Positions 17,809 through 26,041 of a stretch of DNA of 64,000 nt are shown piece by piece; positions within the stretch are counted from its first letter, which is position 1; the number at the start of each line of letters is the position of its first letter. Location of the stretch: NCBI GenBank assembly GCA_038329845.1, contig JBBQNJ010000020.1, forward strand, positions 1 through 64,000, read 5' to 3'. A program made the translations under genes and the position numbers. The notes below the pieces were generated by a model. The model did no database searches. It was not told where the DNA came from and saw only the letters and a list, made by a program, of their open reading frames with translations. Source of the stretch: JBBQNJ01 sp038329845. Lineage in GTDB: Bacteria > Planctomycetota > Phycisphaerae > Tepidisphaerales > Tepidisphaeraceae.

Positions 17809-17906
17809 GGGGGACGGCACGGAGCTACGGCCCGCGACGGGAGAAGTTTGTGTCCCGGATTACAAAAGGCACTTGCCAAATGCGTTGAAGGTCTCTATAT
17901 CTGTGC

Positions 17907-17946
17907 GACGGGCGGCATGCCGGCTTCGGCGGGTTGCCGTCTTTTT
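17907..17946 (+). terminator. Probable intrinsic terminator after gpsA
   Basis: ACGG (17908) pairs with CCGT (17937) around an inner CCGGC-TTCG-GCGGG stem with one mismatch, and TTTTT follows at 17942. The UUCG-type tetraloop and T-run support termination; it lies about 100 bp past the gpsA stop and before the cold-shock gene. Confidence 0.5.
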
Positions 17947-18102
17947 GTGGGGATGGCTGGGTGAAACACGGCATCGGCGCGGCTTGGGAAAAGCACCTCG
18001 GGGCCGGTCGATCCGAACCCGTGGTCATCTCCCCGGCGCGCCGAGGGTCGTCGCGCCGGAGTTGGAAACAGGTCCGCGAAGCACTTGTTCGGGAGGCTGC
18101 GT

Positions 18103-18333
18103 ATGCCGCTGGGGAATGTCAAATGGTTCGATTCGAAAAAGGGTTTTGGATTCATCCTCAACCCTGATGGGCGCGACGTGTTCGTGCATTTCAGCAGTAT
18201 CGAAGGAGATGGATTCCGCTGCCTTAAGGATGGGGAACCGGTCGAGTACGACCAGGTGGAAGGGGAAAAGGGTCTGCTGGCCCAGCACGTCAAGCGCTGC
18301 GTCGAGATCCGGGCGACATCGCTGCCCGCCTGA
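18103..18333 (+). CDS. Cold-shock domain protein (76 aa)
   Basis: A single CspA-type OB-fold protein. RNP1 is KGFGFI in the motif NVKWFDSKKGFGFIL and RNP2 is DVFVHFSSIEG. Such proteins bind single-stranded RNA and melt structure during cold or stress. ATG 18103 is preceded by GGGAGG six bases upstream, which settles the start; an in-frame TTG at 18085 is not needed. The leader back to the gpsA terminator is about 150 bp and could hold cold-responsive structure, but none was demonstrated. Confidence 0.93.
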   Translation: MPLGNVKWFDSKKGFGFILNPDGRDVFVHFSSIEGDGFRCLKDGEPVEYDQVEGEKGLLAQHVKRCVEIRATSLPA

Positions 18334-18435
18334 GTGGGGAGCGGTTTTTGACCGGTTCGGCGGCACGGCCGAATCGCGGTGATCTGATCGGCCGGACAGG
18401 GCGCGTCGCGCGCTGAATCGGGCTACGATGGGGTC

Positions 18436-21117
18436 ATGCGCTTACCGTTGTTTTTCTTCGTGGCGGGCTTACTCGCGGTGGCGGCCGGGATTCCGTGCCG
18501 CGCGGCCGAGACGATCTGGTGGGAGGCCGAAAAGCCGCTGGCGACCAACTTTCCCGCCCGCAGCGCGTTTTCCGCCGACACCCTGGCGCAGACCCGCGAG
18601 CGATTGAGCGGGGGCGACTGGCTGAGCAACAGCGGCAAGCGCGCCGCGCAGGCACCGGCGGCGTTCGCGTCGTATTCGGTCCTGGTTGCCGACGCGGGGG
18701 AGTATCAATTCTGGGCGCGAAAATTCTGGAAACATGGGCCGTTCGAGTGGCGGTTCGACGGCGGTGCCTGGACTACCTGCGGTCGCGACATCGCGCTGGC
18801 CGACGATACGCCGCTGCGCACGCATGTAGGGGCGAATTGGGTTCACCTGGGCCAGGTCAAGCTGACGGCCGGGGCGCATCGGCTTGAGATCCGCCTGCTC
18901 GCCAAGCCCGGGGAGGATCTCACCGCCGCGTTCGATTGCTTCGTTCTGGCCCCGGGGGTTTTCGTTCCCAGCGGCAAGCTCAAGCCCGGCGAGCGCAGCG
19001 GCCAGGCCGATGAGGGGTTTTTCGCCTATGAGCCGGGGATCGATCCGTTTACGGCCGATGCACTGCTCGATTTGCGCTCGATAAACGAGGCGACCGCCGG
19101 GCAGAACGGACCGTTGCGGGCCAGGGGGGATCAGATTCTGCTTGGCGATTCGACGCCGGTGCGATTTCTCGCGGTCAATTGTGGATACAACATCATCCAG
19201 CAGGATCCCGACGCGATCGACTACCTCGCGCGGCGGCTGGGGAAGGCGGGGGTGAACATGGTCCGCGCTCACGGTCCGCTGTTCGACATCAATTCTGATC
19301 CGGCAAGCCAGGACGGCGCCAAGCTCGATGCCTTGATGCGTTTTGTCGCGGCGATGAAGCGACAGGGGATCTACACGACGATCAGCTTCTATTTTCCGCT
19401 GTGGTTCAGCGCCCGCGACGGCGGACCTCTGGAGGGGTATGAAGGGCGTGATGATCGCAAGCCATTCGCGGCTCTGTTCTTCAATCCCCAGCTCCAGGAG
19501 CGATATCGCCAGATGGCCAGGCGCATCCTCGATACGCCCAGCCCCTACGGGAAATCCACCCTCGGTGCTGATCCGGCGGTGGGGATCGTCGAGCTGATTA
19601 ACGAGGATTCGTTTTTCTTCTGGACGTTCAATCGCAAGGCGGTTCCGCCGGCGCAGTGGAAATTGCTGGAGTCGCAATACCATCAATGGCTCACTCGCCG
19701 TTATGGTTCGATCGACAAGGCGGTTCAATCGTGGGCAACGGCCAAAGTCCGGGAGGATCAGCCCGGGCGCCCGGCGATCCTGGACGCATGGAATATGACC
19801 GCCGACGGGATCCGCGCTGGCGGGGCCGACAAGCGCCGGCGAATGGCCGATCAGGCGCGGTTTCTCGCCGAAACGCAGCGCGATTTCTACGATCGGATGC
19901 GGGGGTATCTGAAGGACGATCTGAAGTTCACCGGGCTGGTGGTCGGGTCAAATTGGACGGTGGCCGACCCGGCGACGCTCGATGCGATCGAGCGTTGGAC
20001 CTACACCTCGACCGATGTGCTCGACCAGCACGGCTACTTCGAGCCGCTGAAGCATCAGGGCGAAGGCGCATCGTATTCGGTACGCATCGGGCACACGTTT
20101 GGGGACAAAGCGGCGGTCGAACATCCGCGCGACTGGCCATTGCGGCTGAACCGCATCGAGGGACATCCTTCAATCATTTCCGAGCTGGGCTGGAATTTTC
20201 CCAACCGTCGCCGGACCGATTATCCGCTGGTTGTCGGCGCTTACAGCGCGTTGCAGGGCGCTTCGGGGGTCTATTTGTTCGCGGTGAACAACGCCTATCT
20301 GAACGATTCGGCGATGGCGAAGTTTTCCGCCAGCGATCCGTTGACGGTGATCGGACTGCCGATCATGGCGATGCTGTTTCGTCGCGGCGATGTGCGCCAG
20401 GCCGAGCCGGTGGCTCGGCAGGCGCTGACGCTCGAGCGAATGTTCTCGCTGGATGGCGCGGGATGGGCGTCGGCGCCGATGCTGGATGCGCTGCGTCAAT
20501 CGGATGTTCCCGCCGGCGCGGCGGCCGGCGCGGCGCTGGACCCGTTGACTTACCTGGTCGGGCCGGTGGTAAGGACGATCGGGCAGAAGCCGGGCGAGTC
20601 GTATCGGCGCGATCTGTCGAAGTTCATCGACCCCAGCGCCCGGCGCGTCAGCAGCGCCACCGGGGAATTAACGCTGGATTGGGGCAAGGGGCTGCTGACG
20701 GTAAACACCCCGCGCACGCAGGCGATCGGCGGTTTTCTCTCCCGCGCCGGGCGGGTGGATCTTCGGGATGTGAGCATCGAATGCGACAACGAGTTCGCAT
20801 CGGTGGCGGTGACCGCGCTGGATGGACGGCCGTTGGCCGAATCGAGGCGGATTCTCGTGCAGGTGATCCCCGAAGAGCAGCCGTACGGCTTCGCCGTGGA
20901 AGGCGGCCGGATCACGGCGGTCGGCGCTGCGCCGTTCGGACTGCGGAAAATCTCGGTCCGCGTGGAGCTGCCGGTTCGGCCCGAAAGCCGCGTCGCCGGC
21001 CTGGATGAAAACGGCTATCCGGTCGGCCGCGCGATTGGCCTCAGCCCGGTCGCGTCCGGCACCCGCGCTCGTTTTGCGATGCCCGAGAACGTCTGCTCGG
21101 TCATCGTCCAGCCGTGA
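18436..21117 (+). CDS. Secreted TIM-barrel glycoside hydrolase, GH5-like (893 aa)
   Basis: A signal peptide (LPLFFFVAGLLAVAAGIPCRA) leads into an N-terminal beta-sandwich (residues about 25-180; WWEAEKPLATNFP, GEYQFWARKFW) resembling carbohydrate-binding modules. A (beta/alpha)8 barrel follows: FLAVNCGYNIIQQDPDAIDY, GVNMVRAHGPLFD, GIYTTISFYFP. E390 in ELINEDSFFFW is the likely acid/base, and E583 in SIISELGWNFPN the likely nucleophile, as in clan GH-A. A C-terminal beta domain completes it (residues about 700-893). The substrate is unknown; neighbouring agarase-like and KDG-type genes point to algal or plant polysaccharide. The family within clan A is not certain. Confidence 0.75.
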   Translation: MRLPLFFFVAGLLAVAAGIPCRAAETIWWEAEKPLATNFPARSAFSADTLAQTRERLSGGDWLSNSGKRAAQAPAAFASYSVLVADAGEYQFWARKFWKHGPFEWRFDGGAWTTCGRDIALADDTPLRTHVGANWVHLGQVKLTAGAHRLEIRLLAKPGEDLTAAFDCFVLAPGVFVPSGKLKPGERSGQADEGFFAYEPGIDPFTADALLDLRSINEATAGQNGPLRARGDQILLGDSTPVRFLAVNCGYNIIQQDPDAIDYLARRLGKAGVNMVRAHGPLFDINSDPASQDGAKLDALMRFVAAMKRQGIYTTISFYFPLWFSARDGGPLEGYEGRDDRKPFAALFFNPQLQERYRQMARRILDTPSPYGKSTLGADPAVGIVELINEDSFFFWTFNRKAVPPAQWKLLESQYHQWLTRRYGSIDKAVQSWATAKVREDQPGRPAILDAWNMTADGIRAGGADKRRRMADQARFLAETQRDFYDRMRGYLKDDLKFTGLVVGSNWTVADPATLDAIERWTYTSTDVLDQHGYFEPLKHQGEGASYSVRIGHTFGDKAAVEHPRDWPLRLNRIEGHPSIISELGWNFPNRRRTDYPLVVGAYSALQGASGVYLFAVNNAYLNDSAMAKFSASDPLTVIGLPIMAMLFRRGDVRQAEPVARQALTLERMFSLDGAGWASAPMLDALRQSDVPAGAAAGAALDPLTYLVGPVVRTIGQKPGESYRRDLSKFIDPSARRVSSATGELTLDWGKGLLTVNTPRTQAIGGFLSRAGRVDLRDVSIECDNEFASVAVTALDGRPLAESRRILVQVIPEEQPYGFAVEGGRITAVGAAPFGLRKISVRVELPVRPESRVAGLDENGYPVGRAIGLSPVASGTRARFAMPENVCSVIVQP

Positions 21118-21310
21118 GATCGACCTTGCGCCGCGAATCGAACAAGCGACTCGAGTGTGAACTCTTGGCCAGATCAACACCCGCCGCGCCGACACACGGT
21201 ATCCAACAGGTCAGCTTTGTGACGGGAGGATTCAGCCTTATTATCGGCAAGGTCTGGCGCGGGCGAGAGATGAGCGACGGCACCGATTCGTTGAAAAGGA
21301 ATTTCAGGAA

Positions 21311-22072
21311 ATGCTTGATTTCGGGTTGGATGGACGGGTGGCGCTGATTACCGGCGCTGGACGCGGGATCGGGTTGGGGGTGGCCAAGGCGCTCGCCGAG
21401 CATGGGGCGGCGGTGGCGATTCAGGACCTTGACCGCGAGGTGGCCGAGGCCGAGGCCGAGCGCCTTCGCGCTGCCGGACACTGCACGATCGCGTTGGGCG
21501 GCGACATCTCTGATACCGCATTGGCGGGGGATCTGGTTGCCGCGGCGATGAGCCAACTTGGCGGGTTGCACATTGTGATCAACAACGCCGCTATCCAGTC
21601 GAGCATTCATTGGACTCACCAGCCGCTGGAGGAAATCGAGCGGATCGTCCGCGCCGATTTTATTTTCCCGATCCTGCTCTGCCGGCTTGCGGTTCCGATA
21701 TTTCGGTCGCAGCGGTGGGGGCGAATCATCAACGTCGGATCGATCCAGCAGCTCCAAGGCGGCTCGCCGCACATGCTGCCGTACGCGATGAGCAAGGGGG
21801 CGCTGGTGACCATGACCCGCGTTACCGCCCGCGACCTGGCCAAGGATAATGTGACGGTGAACATGATCGCGCCCGGCTATTTCGACACCTGGCGCAATCG
21901 CGCCGACTTTCCCGACGATCAGACTCGACGGGAGAAGGGCAAGTGGATTCCCTTGGGACGCATCGGCCAGCCGAGCGACTGCGCCGGAGCGGCGGTGCTG
22001 CTTTGCTCGCCCGCGGGGGATTACATCACCGGCCAGACGATCTACATCGACGGCGGGATGAGCGCCCGATGA
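21311..22072 (+). CDS. Short-chain dehydrogenase/reductase (253 aa)
   Basis: This is a classical SDR with cofactor loop TGAGRGIGLG and NNAA motif (VINNAAIQ). The catalytic serine is in INVGSIQQL, with YAMSK supplying the Tyr and Lys. QDLD after the second strand suggests NAD preference. The C-terminus GQTIYIDGGMSAR is that of the FabG/sugar-dehydrogenase group. It is joined to the DUF89 gene by a 4-bp ATGA overlap, so the two products probably act on related metabolites, likely a sugar or sugar acid. AGGAA lies just upstream of the ATG. Confidence 0.88.
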   Translation: MLDFGLDGRVALITGAGRGIGLGVAKALAEHGAAVAIQDLDREVAEAEAERLRAAGHCTIALGGDISDTALAGDLVAAAMSQLGGLHIVINNAAIQSSIHWTHQPLEEIERIVRADFIFPILLCRLAVPIFRSQRWGRIINVGSIQQLQGGSPHMLPYAMSKGALVTMTRVTARDLAKDNVTVNMIAPGYFDTWRNRADFPDDQTRREKGKWIPLGRIGQPSDCAGAAVLLCSPAGDYITGQTIYIDGGMSAR

Positions 22073-23139
22073 CCCCGTTCATCAAGTTGTTCGATCCAGC
22101 GCGATACGTCGCTTGCGAGCTGGACCTGTCGGTCGAACCCGGTCCGCGGGAGTACTGGGTCGGGCTGTTCGTCCGGCATTTCGAGACGATTCTGTCGGTC
22201 GGGGTCGAATCGGCCGTCGCCCATGGCGAGGCTGCCGAATCGGCGCGTCGGCGGGCCGATGCGGCCCGGCGTCAGATGCGCGAACGCTTCGACGCCTTTG
22301 TCGCCGATCCGCGATCGCAAGGCCGCGTGACGATCATCACGCTCGACCGCTGGCGCGAGACGGCGCTGCGCGGCAACGGATTCGAGGATTGTTTCGGCGA
22401 TGTCAAGGACCGGGAAAACCAGCGGATGCTGCCGCTGTTGCCGATCGTCTGCCGAAAACTCGACGCCATCGACGACCCGCGCGAGCAGTTGCTGACCGTG
22501 GTTCAAGGCGTCTTCGCGGGCAACATCTATGACCTGGGTTCGGAGGCGACCACTCAGGTGTTCCTCGAGGCCAGCCCCGATTTTTTCGCGGTGCATGCCA
22601 GGCTGACGGCGAGGCCGTGGCTTATCGACCATTTCGATGCGTTGAGTGAACGGCTGTTGAATCGTCCGCCGCATCGCAAGGCCGTTTTCTTCATCGACAA
22701 CGCCGGGAGCGATTTTCTGCTGGGCGCATTGCCCATGATTCGCTGGCTGAGTGCGCGGGGCACGCGAGTCGTTGTGGCGGCGAACGAACGGCCGGCGCTG
22801 AACGATCAGACGATCGGGGACGTGCGCCGGGGGTGGGGGCGAATCCTCGAGACCGAGCCAACGCTGGCGGGCTTGGGGATCGAAGCGGTCAGCACCGGGA
22901 CGGGTGAGCCGTTGATCGACCTATCGGGCGTGTCCGATGAGTTGAACGCCGCCGCGGCGGATGCGGACCTGGTGATCCTGGAAGGGATGGGGCGGGGAGT
23001 CGAGAGCAATCTCGATGTGCGCATGACGTGCGATGTGGCGAACCTGGCGCTGATCAAAGACAGGGCCGTCGCCGATCGCATCGGGGGAAAGCTGTTCGAC
23101 GTGGTGTGCCGATTTCAGCCGGTGCCGCGCGAGAGTTGA
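22069..23139 (+). CDS. DUF89 / ARMT1-like metal-dependent phosphatase domain protein (356 aa)
   Basis: The C-terminal half carries the DUF89 signature: FIDNAGSDFLLGALPMIR (D210 a metal ligand), VVVAANERPALNDQT, and VILEGMGRGVESN, closely like the phosphatase half of human PANK4. The N-terminal helical part has YWVGLFVRHFETI. Characterised relatives are damage-control phosphatases that remove phosphate from aberrant sugar phosphates or phosphopantetheine. The start is fixed by ATGA overlap with the SDR. The 3' end overlaps the convergent GT9 gene by 25 bp. Pairing with an SDR suggests it cleans up a by-product of that pathway. Confidence 0.8.
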   Translation: MTPFIKLFDPARYVACELDLSVEPGPREYWVGLFVRHFETILSVGVESAVAHGEAAESARRRADAARRQMRERFDAFVADPRSQGRVTIITLDRWRETALRGNGFEDCFGDVKDRENQRMLPLLPIVCRKLDAIDDPREQLLTVVQGVFAGNIYDLGSEATTQVFLEASPDFFAVHARLTARPWLIDHFDALSERLLNRPPHRKAVFFIDNAGSDFLLGALPMIRWLSARGTRVVVAANERPALNDQTIGDVRRGWGRILETEPTLAGLGIEAVSTGTGEPLIDLSGVSDELNAAAADADLVILEGMGRGVESNLDVRMTCDVANLALIKDRAVADRIGGKLFDVVCRFQPVPRES

Positions 23140-24206
23140 GGATCATCCGCGGCGGCGGCGCGGTCGATCTGACGACGGGCGGCGGCCAGGATCGGGTCGA
23201 TGCGCAGGGTCCTCAGGCAGCTTTGATGCCAGCAGCGCCGGGAATAGCAGGGGCTGCACCAGATGTCGCGGCGGACGACAGAATCGGGTCGGCCGTGCGG
23301 ACCGGTGCGGATCGGGTTGGTCGGCCCGAACAGGGTGACCAGCGGCCGGTTCAGCGCCGCGGCGATATGCATCGGTCCGGAATCATTGGCGATCACCAGG
23401 TCCGCGCGCTCGAGTAGCGCCACGAGTTGCCGCAAAGTGGTTTTTCCGCAGAGATTGAGTGATCCGGTGATTTTTTCGCCGAGGGCATGGTCGCCCGGTC
23501 CGCCGGCGGTGATGCATTCCAGTGCGAATTGCCGGCGCAGCGGCTCGATAAGCTGCGCGAATCGCTCGACCGGCCAGCGCTTGGTCCGCCAGTTGGCGCC
23601 CGGGAGCAATACGGCGAACTTGCCGGTCCCCTGGAGCATCGCCGCGACCGCCTGGCGATCGTTGTCATCGCAGGCAAACACGTTTCGCACCGGCGAGCGA
23701 CCGCATCCCAGCGCCTCGGCCACGCCGAGATAGCGCTCGACGGCGTGTTGCTCGGGCGAACCGACGGCGACGCGGTGGGTGTGCCACAGCCATGCGAACT
23801 CGCGTGCCCCGCAGAGTCCCACGCGCAGCGGCGCCTTGGTGCGTCCGCAGAGCCAGCCGCTTCGCAGCAGCCCTTGCAGGTCGATCACCAGGTCAAATCG
23901 CCGTTGCCGCAGGGCGCGGGTGAAGCGCCATAGCTCGATCAGCGCGCCCGGATCGCGCCAAGCGCGCCCGTATCGGCGGCGGTCGAAGAGGATAACCTCA
24001 TCGAGTTGTGGATGTCCCTCGAGCAGACCGGCGCATGGCGGGGTAACCAGCCAGGCGATATGCGACTTGGGCCAGTGTGACCGCAACAGGTTGAGTACGG
24101 GAAGGGCATGCACCACGTCGCCGATGGCGCTGGGCTTGATCAGCAGAATTCGCGGCGGCACCGGGCCGGTCCAGATCGGCGCCAGTTCGCGCGGGGTGCC
24201 GGTCAT
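23115..24206 (-). CDS. Glycosyltransferase family 9 (heptosyltransferase-like) protein (363 aa)
   Basis: GT-B fold with ILLIKPSAIGDVVHALPVLN at the N-terminus, FDLVIDLQGLLRSGWLC in the acceptor half, and FAVLLPGANWRTKRWPVERF. VIANDSGPMHIAAALNRPLV is the ADP-sugar site. The C-terminal WCSPCYSRRCWHQSC cysteines are normal for the group. It is closer to WaaC/WaaF enzymes than the other GT9 at 3498-4571. The start overlaps the two-kinase-domain gene's stop by 4 bp; the two form an operon that looks like lipopolysaccharide-core assembly plus phosphorylation. Confidence 0.88.
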   Translation of the reverse strand: MTGTPRELAPIWTGPVPPRILLIKPSAIGDVVHALPVLNLLRSHWPKSHIAWLVTPPCAGLLEGHPQLDEVILFDRRRYGRAWRDPGALIELWRFTRALRQRRFDLVIDLQGLLRSGWLCGRTKAPLRVGLCGAREFAWLWHTHRVAVGSPEQHAVERYLGVAEALGCGRSPVRNVFACDDNDRQAVAAMLQGTGKFAVLLPGANWRTKRWPVERFAQLIEPLRRQFALECITAGGPGDHALGEKITGSLNLCGKTTLRQLVALLERADLVIANDSGPMHIAAALNRPLVTLFGPTNPIRTGPHGRPDSVVRRDIWCSPCYSRRCWHQSCLRTLRIDPILAAARRQIDRAAAADDPQLSRGTG

Positions 24207-25717
24207 GCCCGCTCCTCATCCGCCGCGGAATCTTCCTCGAGCGGTTCGCTCTGCGAATCGCCGGCGTCGATCCTGGCGCGGGGGGCATATCCGCGGCAGA
24301 GCATCAGTGAATCTTCGGGCGTGTATTGCGGGTGATCGCGCATGCTCTCGAGCAGTCGTCGGATTCCTTCGCCCTGGCCGACGAGTCGCCGGATCCCGTC
24401 CACGTCGATCAGCAACGGGTCGGGTCCGCGGCGCTCATCGGGGCGAACCATCCAGTTGGTGCTCTTGGCGTCCCAATGCTTAAAGCCGTGTCGTTCGATC
24501 CGCCGAAGCAGCCGTCCGGTTCGGAAAAACAGGGTTTGGCGAGCCGCCGCGGGCATCACATCGAGGTCGGCTTCGCCCAGCGTCGTTCCCGTGACGCGCT
24601 CGAAAACGATGATCGCATCGGTCACATATCCCCAGCGCCGCCGTTCGAGCATCGCCAGCGGCCATGCGGTGGGGATATCGTGAATGACCAGGTTCCACGC
24701 TTTGGACCAGGCCCGCCGCGCCCGCACGCCGCGACCGATTTCGGTGAGATATCTGACCCACAGTTTACGGCGTGGCCGCTTGATGATCACCTGCATCGGA
24801 CGGCCCCCCAGCACGACTTCTCCGCCCAGCACGTCGCCGCTGTCCGAGCGCTTGATTACCTCCAACTGGTCGGAGGCGATCTGGTCGAGCAGCAATGGCC
24901 AGGCCGCTTCCCAATCGCGGCGGTTCACCTCCAGGCGGCTCGCCGGGGCCCATCGTCGCGGGTACTTAAATCGCTTGAAGAAAAACCCCCGCCATCCCTG
25001 GACCGAGATGGCCCCGAAGTAGCGGTTGTCGGCGGTGGCGCGTTCCAGCAGCTTGCGATTCCATCGCCGGCCCACGGGATTCACTCGGGGCATGGGCGAG
25101 TCGGGGCGGAACATCCTCCAGCCGCGAAGCAGGTCGCTGAGCGTGCCGAACAATGCGACACTGTGGCCGAGTTGGAATAAATCGGCGGCGCGCATGGCGC
25201 CGCGCGCTACGGCATAAGCATCGAGGAGAAACACCTCCCCGTCGTGATGGAGCAGATTGCCAAGGTGCAGATCCCTGTGGCGCAGGCCGGCATCGCTCAA
25301 CTTTTGTAGCAGTCGCAGGACCTGGCAGCGCAGGGCGTGACGGTCGGGAAGCTCTTCGGCGGCGAGTTGATGCGCGTTAAGCCATTCGTCCAGCGAGACC
25401 GCCGGTTCGATCGCCTGCATGACCACCGCGTCGCCCTTGACGCCGCCGAGTTGCAGCCCCATCAGCACGGCCGATGCCCGCGGTGCCGGGACCGAGGCTT
25501 TTTGCAGCCATTGAAGCCGGGAAAACTCGCGCATCGCCGGGCTGCCGCGAAATAGCCGTTGCAGGCGGCGCCGATCGCGCGGGTAGAACTTCACGAAATA
25601 GGCTTGCCCCTGGTGTTCGACCCGCCACACCTGCCGATACCCGCGATCCTTGATCAACGTCCCGTCCTGCGCGATGCGGTCGAGGGCTTGATGCAGATTC
25701 CGGGCGTCGGGATTCAC
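24203..25717 (-). CDS. Tandem Kdo/LPS-core kinase-like protein (504 aa)
   Basis: Two protein-kinase-like domains of the lipopolysaccharide kinase (Kdo/WaaP) family lie head to tail. Domain 1 (about 1-210) has AYFVKFYP with the ATP-binding lysine, LRHRDLHLGNLLHHDG as catalytic loop, and FLLDAYAV in place of DFG. Domain 2 (about 225-470) has VIIKRPRRK, FKHWDAKSTNWMV and LLIDVDGIRR. Catalytic Asp and Asn are kept in both. WaaP-type enzymes phosphorylate inner-core sugars of LPS at the cytoplasmic face. A fusion of two such domains is unusual. It is coupled to the downstream GT9 by a 4-bp overlap. Confidence 0.8.
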   Translation of the reverse strand: MNPDARNLHQALDRIAQDGTLIKDRGYRQVWRVEHQGQAYFVKFYPRDRRRLQRLFRGSPAMREFSRLQWLQKASVPAPRASAVLMGLQLGGVKGDAVVMQAIEPAVSLDEWLNAHQLAAEELPDRHALRCQVLRLLQKLSDAGLRHRDLHLGNLLHHDGEVFLLDAYAVARGAMRAADLFQLGHSVALFGTLSDLLRGWRMFRPDSPMPRVNPVGRRWNRKLLERATADNRYFGAISVQGWRGFFFKRFKYPRRWAPASRLEVNRRDWEAAWPLLLDQIASDQLEVIKRSDSGDVLGGEVVLGGRPMQVIIKRPRRKLWVRYLTEIGRGVRARRAWSKAWNLVIHDIPTAWPLAMLERRRWGYVTDAIIVFERVTGTTLGEADLDVMPAAARQTLFFRTGRLLRRIERHGFKHWDAKSTNWMVRPDERRGPDPLLIDVDGIRRLVGQGEGIRRLLESMRDHPQYTPEDSLMLCRGYAPRARIDAGDSQSEPLEEDSAADEERA

Positions 25718-25825
25718 GATCGCGAAGTTTATCGTCCCAGATTGCTCCTGTCGCTGGAACGGTTGTCGGGCCTCGGCGGCGGGCGTGCGATGAATTCAGG
25801 GGCGGACGCAAAATCGTCGTCAAGT
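25718..25825. other. Gap before the palindromic element
   Basis: Upstream region of the two-kinase gene (minus strand). No promoter could be assigned with confidence; the sequence is GC-rich up to the AT-rich palindromic element that starts at 25826. Confidence 0.3.
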
Positions 25826-25948
25826 AAAAAAGGGGACGCGCTTCTTTTTCATTATTGATGGCAGTATTTGGCTTAAAGTACAATAAAACGAAAAAACTAA
25901 CACTGTAAGTGTACTACCATTTGTAAAAAGAAGCGCGTCCCCTTTTTT
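25826..25948. repeat. 123-bp palindromic mini-element (GGGGACGCGCTTCTTTTT family)
   Basis: The 24-base arm at 25826-25849 (six A, GGGGACGCGCTTC, five T) is repeated as a perfect inverted copy at 25925-25948. The 75-bp core between them is AT-rich, unlike the surrounding DNA. A diverged relative sits at 32727-32864. The form is that of REP/MITE-type elements mobilised by transposases encoded elsewhere, often of the Y1/TnpA-REP group; no such gene is in the window. Confidence 0.8.
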
Positions 25949-26041
25949 TTAGATGTGCCTTCGGCAGCGCAGTGGCATGGGGGCGAGTTTCGGGTAAGAT
26001 TGCGGCGGCGATCATGCCATACCGAGGATCGAAACACACCC

